Assembly: GCA_039654915.1 (NCBI GenBank)
Contig: CM077599.1
Span: 86,699,001-86,763,000 of the forward strand
Length of the DNA stretch: 64,000 nt
From: Aquilaria yunnanensis
Lineage: Eukaryota > Streptophyta > Magnoliopsida > Malvales > Thymelaeaceae
Direction: 5' to 3'
The notes under the pieces: generated by a model
Told to the model about the DNA's origin: nothing
What the model saw: the letters and a program-made list of their open reading frames with translations, nothing else
Databases searched by the model: none
Position numbers and translations under genes: made by a program
Shown here: in pieces, positions 43,777 to 54,068 of the stretch
Position numbering within the stretch: the first letter of the stretch is position 1
How the letters are laid out: the number at the start of each line of letters is the position of its first letter

Positions 43777-46125
43777 ATGTCTGCGATGCCTGTTCCAGAG
43801 AGCTGGAAACCTCTTCTGGCCCATCCTTGCTGTACCACCCCCGAAAAACTAGAGAGGTGGAAGAAAAAATTCTTTCTTCCGTCTTACGCTGTGACCAGAC
43901 TGCCTCGTTCTAGCCATTTTGCTTTTTCAAACCGTGGCGACGAGGTTACCGTCTTCCGAGCCCAACTGAAGGCCGGACTTCGGTATCCTCCCCCGAAGGT
44001 GGTTTGCGAGTTCTGCCAATTCCATGGCATTGCTGTGAACCAGCTTCCCCCGAACGCGTACTGCTATTTTAACGCCTACCTCTGCATGTGTGGCGTGTTC
44101 GGGATAGAGCCCCACTTCATCATTTTCATGCAGTACTACAAGCTCTATGTGGTCCCGAAGGGTGGCTTCTATTTTCTGCTGCCTCGGGGATCCGGGAGCA
44201 AAAAATTCACCTTCACCTTCGACACGAAGGATAGCTGGCGGGGGTGGCAGCCTAAGTTCTTTTTCCTCAAGGTGGATAAGAACTGGTCTGGTGTCCCGAC
44301 CAGATGGGCTCAGGGAGTGCTGAACGCAGACGTCGTTGATCCGAGGATGTTGCTGACCCCACCGTTGGCTTCCGTGTTCGCGGATTTCGACGCCCGCATT
44401 CGGGCAATCGCTGACTGGGCTCCCGAGGTCTCTCCTCGTGCTCTTTACCCCTTTCCTATCAACTGGAGGTTGATGACCGAATAAGTCCTTCGGGAGCTGA
44501 AAGTGGTTAAGGAGCACGAGACTGACCTCAATATGCCCGCTCCCGCCATCGCCGGGAAGGACTCCTGGCTGGTCAAGCTCCTTAAGGGGGAGACTTCTTT
44601 CGAAACTTTTGCCGAAAGTGAGTAATCTTCCATCCCTTTATACTTTTTCCTCGGACTTACGCTGATATTTCTTCTCTTTTTCAGAGATGGGCGATGGGGC
44701 TGCCGCTTATTACAAGGCCCTCTTTTCTGGCCAAGTGGAGAAGGGGGAGCAGACAAAGAAGGCGGCTTCCCGAAAAAGGAAGACGACAGGGGCGGGACCC
44801 TCGGCGAAGCGAGCTAGGAAGGCTCTCCAGCCTTCTCAGCCAGAGCTTTTGGAAGAAGAAGCTGGCGAAGACGCTGGTCTTGTTGAAATTCCACCGGCCG
44901 AGGTCCCCGCTACTTCTGCCGAGGTGCCTCCTCCCGACCTCGAGGCCCCCAGAAACACTGTAGTGGTAGAAGTACCCACCGCCGAGGAGCGGTACCGGCA
45001 GAAGGGTAAGGGTCTTTCTTCCGAGGGGCCCGAGGATCCCGAGGACACTGTCTCCGAGGTTCCTCCAGGTATGCCTTTAGGCGAAGTTCAGCTCCTTTTC
45101 CTTTCGCGAATTTTTCTTCTGCTCCTAACTTCCTTCTCACTTTCAGGGGAGCCTCTTACTGCTAGCTGGAGGGCCATTCATGAGAGGAAACGGGCCCTGC
45201 GCGATGCCACAATCCCTGAGGGGAAGATCCCCTTGGAGCCCTTTTGGACAATCACGGAGGATATGAATTTGTTCTCCGACGATTGTCCGAAGATGACAAA
45301 AGAGATTTGGAAGGGGATCACCACTGACGCCTCCTTCCGGGCCATTGCGGCGGCTCACCCGGGGGATAATACCCTCGCCGCAAAAGTCACCGAGCATGCT
45401 GCTCAGGTATAGTCTTTACACTTTTTTTCTCAATTTTCTAAGTGTTTAGACTTGTACTAACCTGGACTTTTGCCTTGCCGTAGCTGCTGGGGTACGCTGG
45501 TTATCTCCGAGTTCGGGTGGCCAGACAGGCTGCCTCCAAGGATGCGACTTCGCGGGAACTCAGTGAAGCGAAGGCTTCGCTTGCGAAGGTGATCGCCAGC
45601 AACCAGCAGCTGACAGCGGATTGTTCTCAGCAACTTGCTGCCGTTCGGGAGGAGTTCTCGAATAAAAGAGAAGAACTTGAAAAGGACTCCTCCCGGAAGA
45701 TTGCCGACCTCGGCGACCAAGTAAAGGGGCTGCTCGCCGCCAACGAAGATCTTGTCAAGGACAAGGCTGTTTCCGACAGTCTTGCGTCGAGGTTGACGGA
45801 CGAGAACACTGCTCTTCAAGCCGAGGTCGAGGCTCTGAAGAAGGAGTCCGGAGAGACGCTGGGGATAAGCGAGCTCGAAGAGGAGGTTGCTGAGCTGAGG
45901 GACGAGGTCAATGTCCTTGGCGTTCAAAAACGTACTTCTGATGACATGGCCAAGGTCGCCTTTCAGGACGGCTTCTGCCTCGCTCGGCACCAGGTGCTGC
46001 AGAGGTTCCCAGATTTGGACCTCTCTTTTCTGGAGGGCCTAAATATTCCTGAGGGACCTCGGTGGCAGTGGTCCAAGGTCGAGCATCTGAAGCTTCCTGG
46101 TCTTCGTCCGCCCGGCTCTCCCTAG
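43777..46125 (+). pseudogene. E4 antisense gene, copy E (one stop)
   Basis: Exons 43777-44617, 44685-45068, 45147-45406 and 45484-46125. Introns of 67, 78 and 77 bases have GT..AG ends. Joined length is 2127 bases, a multiple of three (708 residues). One TAA at 44482-44484 replaces a conserved GAG after WRLMTE. Exon 1: PESWKPLLAHPCCTT, FHGIAVNQLPPNA, VPKGGFYFLLPRGSG. Exon 2: KRARK and Pro/Glu-rich. Exon 4: coiled coil and FQDGFCLARHQ. Because E4 is the least damaged element, this copy with copy B is a good reference for the family. Function unknown. Confidence 0.88.
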
Positions 46126-46257
46126 TTTGTTTTAGGGCTCCTCTTATTTTTCTCCTTCGTGCTCCTTCTTTGGACACTTCTTTTGTAAGGCAGCGTTTGC
46201 TCTAAATGAACAATCTTTTCGGCTAAGTCCTTTCTTGCAAGTTTCTTCATTTCCACT

Positions 46258-46755
46258 GTCCCGAACACGTTTGCTTCAAGAGACTTTCGGAAAACCTGCA
46301 ACCAAAGAAACTTTTTACCTTCCTTTGTCCCGAGCGTGCTCGCTCAAGAGACTTTCTGGAAAGTTTGTAAAAATTTGGCTAAGTCTTTTGCAGGCTTTTT
46401 GTTTCCTTTTATCCCGAACATGTTCGCTCAAGGGCCTTCGGAAAACCTTCAGCCAAATTTTTCTGTCTTCCTATTGTCCCGAGCATATTTGCTCAAGGGA
46501 CTTAGGAAAATTTTCAAGAGATTGTTCATTCCCTTTTTCCCGAGCACGCTCGCTCAAGGGTGTTCGGAAATTACCTCTGCTTTTGTTTTGGCGTGTACTT
46601 TTGCGAGATTCTTGCTTTCCCTCTTTCCCGAGCATGTTCGCTCAAGGGTGTTCGGAAAATTTTCTCTGCACTGATTATGCCGAGTACTTTTGCAAGATTC
46701 TTGTTTCCCATTTTTCCCGAGCATAGTGGCTCAACGGACTTCGGGAAGTCATATC
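46258..46755. repeat. E4 hairpin repeat array (7 units)
   Basis: Units start near 46260, 46329, 46413, 46478, 46539, 46627 and 46716 (spacing 61-89). The consensus is about CCCGAGCATGTTCGCTCAAG then GGACTTCGGAAAA. Arms CCGAA/TTCGG and the inner palindrome CGAACATGTTCG (46415-46426) can fold. It is placed between the antisense stop (46125) and the natural pol stop (46898-46896). Confidence 0.8.
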
Positions 46756-46895
46756 TGCTTTTTTCGTGGCGAGCACCTTCGCGGAATTTTGTCCTGGACA
46801 ATTTGGTATACTTAAAAATTTTCTCAAGACCATTCTTCTCCGGACCATCCTGTACTTAGAATATTTTTTGTACAATATATTTCTTCCGCTCAACC

Positions 46896-49800
46896 TTAGG
46901 CGTAGAATTTTTTCAGGGCGTCTGAATGCCAAGTGTTTTTCAATTCTACGCCTTCAGCGTCGCCAAGCTTGTACACGCCTTTTCGTACTTCGGCGAGAAC
47001 CAGATAAGGTCCTTCCCAATTTGCGCGAAGTACTCCGTGAGATGGCCTTCGGGGTGCAAAGTCGGCCTTTCGGAGAACGAGGTCTCATTTTTTGATTTCT
47101 TTTGGCCTGGCTTTTAAGTTGATAGCCGCGGCCACTCTTTGCTGGAAAGCTTTTCTTCTCAGCTCGGCTATTTCTCTGTGTTCGGCCACAAGGTCGAGCT
47201 TAGTTCTCAGACCGAGGTCGTTTCCGCCTTCATCAAATACTTGCACCCGTATTGAAGGCTGAACTATCTCTATTGGGATAATGGCCTCTGTTCCGAAGAC
47301 GAGTGAGAAGGGAGTTTCCCCTGTGGCTCTTCGTGGCGTCGTTCGGTAGCTCCACAATACACTTTGGAGTTCTCCTGGCCATTTCCCCTTGGCTTCCCCA
47401 AGTCTCTTTTTCAGGCCATCTTTTATGGTCCTGTTTGATACTTCCACCTGCCCATTGCTTTGGGGGTGAGCTACTGGGGCGAAGTGTATCTTTATTCCGA
47501 GGTCGCTGATGAATTCCTGGAATCCTTTGTCTATGAACTGGGATCCATTATCAGCTACTAGTACCCTCGGTATGCCAAATCTGCATACGATGTTTTTCCA
47601 TACGAACTTCTGCACTTCTTTTGCCGAGATAGTTGCTAGTGGTTCTGCCTCTACCCACTTTGAGAAATAGTCCACTGCTACCACGCAGAATTTCACGCCT
47701 CCGGGCGCTGTGGGGAGTGGCCCAATGAGGTCTATACCCCAGACTGCGAAGGGCCAAGGATAGTCTGCCGACGTTACCATTTCCGAGGGTATCCTCTGGA
47801 TTTTTGCATGTCTCTGGCAACTACCGCACTTCTGGACGAACTGCCTTGCGTCCTTTCTCAGGGTAGGCCAGAAGTATCCTTGGCGGAGTATCACTGCTGC
47901 AAGGGCATCAGTTCCAATGTGCGAGCCGCACATGCCTTCGTGGACTTCTTCGAGGACCATCTCAGTATCCTCTTCGCCCACACATCTCTGCAGCGGATTT
48001 GCATATCCTTGCCGATATAACTCTTCACCAATCAGGAAGAATCTTCCGGCGCGTCTTCGCAGTCTTGCAGCATTGCCGGCGTCTTCGGGAAGCTCATTCT
48101 CTGCGAGGTATCTCTTTATGGGGTCCTTCCACCCCATTCCCGAGGTCGTTACGCTTAGCACGGAGATGCTTGGATGGTCTAGCACCTCGGTGTATGTTTT
48201 GGACTTCGCTAAGCAATCTGCCTCAGTGTTATTCCGCCGGGGTACATTTTCGATCCGCACGGCATCAAACTCTTGGATGAGTTTTGTTACCAGCTCGTGG
48301 TATTTTGCCAAGATTGGGTCCTTCGCCCCATAATCTCCTGCCGTCTGCCGAACTACCAGCTGGGAATCGCTGTGAGCCCTTAAGTTTCTCACGCCAATCT
48401 TTCTGGCCAAGCGTAATCCCGCTATGAGGGCTTCATACTCAGCCACATTATTGGTGACGTTGAAGCTGAACTTGATAGCCTTCATCACCTCTAGGCCTTC
48501 GGGTCCTCTGATAACTATTCCAGCTCCCTGGTGTTCGGACCCCGAGGCTCCGTCAACATGCAAGGTCCATTCTGGCTCACCTTCTTTCGGATCTGAGTGG
48601 TTCTCCTCAGTGGTGGGTATTTCGGCGATAAAATCTGCCAATGCTTGGGCTTTTATGGCCTTCCGAGGCTCATACGTGATTTCGTGTTCGCCAAGCTCTA
48701 TGCACCACTTGGAGAGCCTTCCCGAATGATCAACTCTCTTCATAACATCCCGTAGTGGTAGACTACTTCGGACGATGATGGGGTGAGCCTGGAAATATGG
48801 TCGCAGTCTTCTTCCTGCAAGCACCAAGGCGTATATAGCTTTTTGAAGCAAATGGTACCTGACTTCGGCGCCATGCAGGGACTTGCTGACGTAGTAAACC
48901 GGCCATTGTTTCGGCCCTTCTTCTTTTATCAGGACCGAGCTCACGGCCTTTTCTGTGACGGCGAGGTACAGTACGAGGGGTTCTCCCTCCCGAGGTTGTC
49001 GCAGAGTCGGCAGGCTGGCCAGGTAGACTTTGAGTTCTTCCCAGGCCTTTTGGCAATCTTCATCCCAGGGATGATTGTTTCTTCCGAGGTCGCCTTCCAT
49101 CTTTGCTGCCTTTGTGAGGACTTTGAAGAAAGGTCTACACCTATCTCCGTACCTGGAAATAAACCTGCTCAGAGAGGTTATTCTTCCGGTTAGTCTCTGC
49201 ACGTCTTTAACTGTGGCAGGAGTTCGGAACTCAAGCAGAGCCTTAATCTTCTCAGGATTGGCGTCGATGCCTCTTTCGGATACCATGTACCCAAGGAATT
49301 TTCCCGACGTCACCCCGAAGATACACTTCTCGGGGTTAAGGCGAATCCCGAAGGCTCTGAGCTTTTGGAAGGTTTCCTCCAAATCTGCAACGTGGTAGCC
49401 GGGCAGCTTGCTTTTTACTATCATATCATCAACATATACTTCCATGTTTCTCCCCATTTGGTCTTTAAAGACCTTGTTCATCAGTCTCTGGTAGGTGGCT
49501 CCTGCATTTTTCAGCCCGAAGGACATTCTGATATAGCAGTACGTTCCTCCCTCGGTGATGAAGGCAGTTTTCTCTTCATCTTCGGGGTCCATCCTTATCT
49601 GATGGTAGCCGCTGAAGGCATCTAGGAAGCTCAGGAGCCCGTACTCGGCCGTTGAATCTACCAGTTGATCTATTGGCGGGAGGGGAAATGAGTCTTTCGG
49701 GCAAGCATCGTTCAAGTTTCTGAAATCAATGCACATCCGGAGTTTGCTGCTACCTTCTTTTGTGGCAATGACCACGTTGCTTAACCATTCGGGGTATTTT

Positions 49801-52394
49801 ACCTCCCTGATAACTTCAGCATCCAATAGGCGCTGGACTTCGGTTTTCACGAAGTTGCTTTTGTGGGCTGAGATGCTTCGTTTCTTTTGCCTGATAGGTT
49901 TTGCTTCCGGGCTTACTTTGAGGCTGTGCTGTATTATGCCAGGGTTCACTCCTGGCATGTCTTTCGGCGAGTATGCAAACAGATCTTTATTTTTTAGCAG
50001 AAAGGATACAAGATTTTCCTTATCACCTTTGGCCAAGCTCTTCCCTATTCGGGTAGATTGTCCTGGGACAAGATCTACTGCTTCCGTTTCTGCTTCTGCG
50101 GGATCTCCTTTTTTGCCTTTCTCCTGCGCCTTTGCCTCCACCGTTTGTGTAGAGCTGTTTGCCGGAGCCTTTCGTGTTTTTACAAACACCTTTCTTACCT
50201 CGGCTTGGTCGATGAAGACCTCTGCATCTCCATCCTTGGTGGCGAATGTGACAGTCAAGTACTTCACATCGGGGCGAATGTGCAGGTTCCCCTGAGTCTG
50301 CCTTCCAAGGATGGCGTTGTACGAAGACGGGACGTCCATGACGATGAATCTTGCCATTGTGGACGCGTACAACTCAGATGCTCCGTCTACCGAAGTGCCT
50401 TTCATCATCAAAGGGAGGTTGATCCATCCGAGGACGGGTAGTTCGGATGGCCCAACGCCGAAGGTGGGCGTGGTGACAGGTTTCAGCTCGCTGCTGGAGA
50501 TGCCCAAGCTCGGCAGTAAGTGCGAGAATAGGACGTCAGCATTTGAGCCATCATCAAGCAACACTCTCTTGACGTCCCAGTTCCCTATTCTCGCCATTAT
50601 CAGCAGCGGGTCGTCGTGGGGGAAGACGACAGTGGAGCCATCTTTGCGAGCCAATTTCTTTGATGGACTTTGATACTCCATAACCGCAATTTCTCTGGCC
50701 TTCCGCTTTCTTTCCGAGGATGGGAGCCCCGTGGTGATGGTTTGGATGACCCCTACTGGAGGTGGAAGGCGCCTTTTTGGACTTCTGTTTCTCCGCCTGT
50801 CGGAGTCATAGTCCTCGTTTTCGGCCCTCTCTTCCTCCTCTTTTCTGCCCTTTGGGGAGGGCATCCGCAGATACTTGCGAAGTTGGCCCTGTTTGATCAG
50901 CGACTCTATGTACTTCTTCAGCTGGAAGCAGTCTTCGGTGTCATGACCGTGGTCGCGATGAAACTGGCAGAACTTCTTGGCATTCTTCTTATTATCAGGG
51001 GCCATGGCCTTTGGCCGCCGAATCTGCGTCCCTTGCCTTTCCAGCGCCATAAGAATGTTGGTCCGTGTCGTGCTCAAGGGTGTGAAACTTTGAGGTTTCT
51101 TTCCTCGCATTCGCCGTGGTCGACCTGTATGTTCAGAAAGATGCCGAGCTTGCTGGCTGGACCCTTCGGGGCAGTGATGATCAGACTTCGGCCCCGCCAT
51201 CCTCAATTCCTCGGCTGTCATGTGCTGCTCTGCCCTTCGGTAAAATTCTCCGAGGGTCTCCGGGGGGTCCTTTGAGAACTCGTAGAACAGCTGTGAGTCA
51301 CGCCGAAGGCCCCGTGTCATAGCGAGGATGCGGATTTCGGGCCGGAAGTCCGGGACGCTGAGTGCTTCCCTGTTGAATCGTTCGACATAGTCTCGGATCG
51401 TCTCTCCGTTTCTCTGCTCTATGTCGAACATCTGTACAGGCATTTTGGCCGTCGGCCTGCTCCCAATGAACTGCTGGGTAAAGGCTGTGGACAACTCCTG
51501 AAACTCAGTGATAGTCCCTGGGGGCAACGAATTGTACCATGCTGTTGCTGGGCCCGTGAGGGTGACTTCAAAGCATTTGCACATGGTAGCGTCATCAGCT
51601 CCGTGCATTATCATGCTTCGCCTGTACTTCGTCAGATGGGCCTGTGGATCAGTCCGGCCATCATAGATCTCCAGCCTAGGCACTCTGAAGTCGCCTGGCA
51701 TAGCTGCCTCAACGACGGTGTGAATAAACGGGGAGCCATCTTCGCATAATGCCCCCGACAGCCTGTCCCAAACGGGTTTTCTGGTCACTTGCTTCTCCAC
51801 TCTGTCCAGCCGTGCCAATATCCTTTCCATAAGCGCAGTGGCGCTAGGACCATTTTCGCGGGAGGGAGATCGACGGCGCCTTTTCGGGGAGCGAGTTCGG
51901 CGCGGAGGGGTCAGGGCCCTCGCCTCGGGCGACGAACTGCTTCGCTGTGAGACTCTCGGTCGCTTGGACCCGGTTTGTCCCACAGGCCGTTTCCCGAGGG
52001 CTATATCTTCTGTGGATGATTCTCCGCGAGGATCTCCACTTTCTGAACTGCGGTGTGTAGACTTGGGGCTTCTCTCCCGAGGGCGTGTTGATGAGGAGGG
52101 TTTCTGGGCCTGTGACTGCTGTGGCCATCTTCGGTCGATCTGCTGAGTCATTTCAGCAACGACCGAGCGCTGAAAGTCCCTCAAGAAGCTCATGGTGATT
52201 ACCAGAAGGCGGTCCTCCTCGGGCGTAGAAGTCTCTAGGAGTGTCTGCTCAGCAGCCGGTTGTATCTCAGGCGCGGACGAGGACCTTGGGAGTCCCTTGT
52301 CCTTAGAACGCCGAGTCTCAACGACGGCAATCTGCGAGCGGGTTCCCACAGACGGCGCCAAATGATGGCCTAAGGCCTCATCGTTGTGAGTCAT
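46896..52394 (-). pseudogene. gag-pol: E4 gag-pol polyprotein gene, single late stop
   Basis: It is open from an upstream ATG at 52451 (homologous LTR ATG at 52394) for 1788 codons to a TGA at 47087-47085 (GGA in relatives). The frame then continues to the natural end at 46896 (ALKKFYA). Residues counted from 52451: Gag core about 261-410; knuckle CQFHRDHGHDTEDC about 500; protease DDGSN about 635; RT with YVDD about 1007; second RNase H (HVDGAS, EYEAL, HSDSQLV, EADCLAK) about 1299-1440; integrase HHCC about 1500-1540 and DDE at about 1573, 1633 and 1669. Everything needed is present except roughly 60 C-terminal integrase residues lost to the stop. Confidence 0.93.
52342..52360 (-). other. 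E4 primer-binding site
   Basis: On - TGGCGCCGTCTGTGGGAAC, two bases after the LTR end at 52363. It is in frame with gag (translated within HHLAPSVGT). Confidence 0.9.
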
Positions 52395-53229
52395 GATGAC
52401 TGTTGAGGAGACTTCTAGGAGGAAGAACGCCTGGAAGGTGGATTGCCCCAAGGAGAGTACCTGAAAAGCTGGTAAACAGGGTTAGGAGGCCCCCGGAGTG
52501 TTTTTCCGTGGGGGGAGCCTTCGACGCCCAAGTCAGTGGTGGCCGGAAGAAGGAGAAAGTCACTAGCTCAAAGAGAAAGGCAGAAAAGTCTCGCCTGGTA
52601 TTTTCTCAGAGTGTGGGAGCTGTATATCCGGCCTGCCAACCTCCTGTCAAGTATTTATTTCCTGTATATATAGGAATACCTAGCCCGTTCAGATCATGAC
52701 ACGTGTGCGGTCGGATGCTCCTGAACGTCTGGGCGTAGGGGACAGATAGTTGGTAACTAGATGGCCTCGAGCCTTGTGCTGAGACGGGCCATGATATGAT
52801 TCTGATGGCGTCTGCGCGTCAGGGCGACTTTTTACGTCTGTGGTGGGACGTGTCAGAGGCTTCCTTAAATGCTTCCTTAAATGCGCCTACCGTACTCCCG
52901 AGGTCCCTGGGCGAGGTCGTCCTCTAGTTCGGACAGAGCCTCTTCGGGAAGCCTACCCTCAGTTCGGGGGTTCCCAGTTCCAGGGAGTTCCGCCTTCGGG
53001 GATATCATATTCGGGCAGCAATGTCTGGTGCCACTTTTCCGAAGGCGCATTGTTCACAACCTTGGGGGGCGAATGGAGTCCTCAAGTTTTACTGGCGTGC
53101 CGAGGCTCGGAGCTCTCAGGCTATCTCCCGAGGTGCATGATTCCACCTATTCCCGGGAAGCGCCAGTTCTTCTGGCCGTTGTTGTGGCAGGGTATTCGGC
53201 CAGATTGAGGCGACAGCCTTTAGCTATCA
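52363..53229 (-). repeat. E4 5' LTR (867 bp) with promoter
   Basis: It matches 42079-42947. In element sense ACACGTGT (52706-52699) precedes TATATATA (52672-52665) by about 26 bases. The in-frame ATGs at 52451 and 52394 lie downstream. It is followed on + by CTTCA and the rest of the E3 LTR. Confidence 0.95.
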
Positions 53230-53234
53230 CTTCA

Positions 53235-53455
53235 GAGAGATGGCTCTCTTACCCGAAGACGGTCAGTTTAGCCCCTCGATGGAGACGGTGTTGTCCTCGG
53301 AATTCCTGACGAGCTACCGAAGTCTCGAGCTCATAGTGTTTGACTTCGCACCTTCCGAGGTCAGTAAAAAGATCCTCTCTTGGGTGACGTCAGACTCCTC
53401 GGCCAATATTCTGGCGCGGAGTTACTACCGAGGAGGCGTTAGCCTTTGGCTATCA
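53235..53455 (-). repeat. E3 5' LTR, outer part
   Basis: GAGAGATGGCTCTCTTACCC... to ...TTTGGCTATCA continues 42078 and matches 31981-32201. Followed by CCCTT, the E3 target duplication, then E5 sequence. Confidence 0.95.
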
Positions 53456-53589
53456 CCCTTAGCCAATTTTAGGGCCCCTTTTCCTTCCCTTCTATTTTGT
53501 AATCCTTCTTCGGGCAGTTCTTTATTTTAAAGCAGCTTTGCTCTTAATGAGGATTTTTTGGCTAAGTCTTTTCTTGCAAGTTTCTTCAT

Positions 53590-54010
53590 TTCCATTGTTC
53601 CGAACACGTTCGCTCAAGAGACTTCGGAAAACCTGCGATTAAAGAAACTTTTTTACCTTCCTTTATCCAGAGTGCGCTTGCTCGTAAGACTTTCTGGAAG
53701 GCCTGAAAAAAATTTGACTAAGTCTTTTTGCAGGCTTTTGCATTTCCAGTTTACCCTGAACATGATTGCTCAAGGGACTTCGGAAACCTTCAGTCAATTT
53801 TTTTGTTTTTCCAGTTGTCCCGAGCATGTTTGCTCCAGGGACTTCAGAAAACCTTTTGCGAGATTTTTCACTTCCCATTTTCCCGAGCATGTTCGCTCAA
53901 GGGAGTTCGGAAAATTATCTCTGCGCTGGCTATGGCGAGTACTTCTGCGAGATTTTTGTTTTCCATCTTTCCCGAGCGTGATGGCTCAAGGGACTTCGGG
54001 AAGTCATATC
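53590..54010. repeat. E5 hairpin repeat array (6 units)
   Basis: Units near 53599, 53665, 53755, 53819, 53882 and 53971 have the CCGAGCATGTTCGCTCAAG / ACTTCGG pattern. It lies between the antisense 3' end and pol of E5. Sequence from 53461 to here is the 3' region of antisense copy C, without a gene. Confidence 0.72.
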
Positions 54011-54068
54011 TACGCTTTATCATGGCGAGCACCTTTGCGGAATTCTATTTTGCATAATTTCTGTACAC

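Larger units (their letters stand above)
42079..53229 (-). mobile_element. E4: complete, nearly intact Tat retrotransposon (11,151 bp) in the E3 LTR
   Basis: LTRs 42079-42947 and 52363-53229. Perfect duplication CTTCA at 42074-42078 and 53230-53234. The E3 LTR is continuous when E4 is removed. By eye the LTRs differ at about 8 positions plus a G-run length change (under 1 percent). The element order is the same as in E2. The gag-pol frame is a single open run with one late TGA, and the antisense gene has one nonsense codon. Confidence 0.97.
31231..53455 (-). mobile_element. E3: Tat retrotransposon in E5, containing E4
   Basis: Flanked by CCCTT at 31226-31230 and 53456-53460. 3' LTR 31231-32201. 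The 5' LTR is 41330-42078 continued at 53235-53455 after E4. Without E4 and its extra CTTCA the element is about 11.07 kb. By eye the LTRs differ at about 10 positions plus one indel (about 1 percent). The pol gene has several deletions. Confidence 0.96.

Noticed and set aside
46258..46755. CRISPR-like array
   Set aside because: Repeats are degenerate, spacing is irregular, the spacers are related to each other, and the context is a plant retrotransposon.
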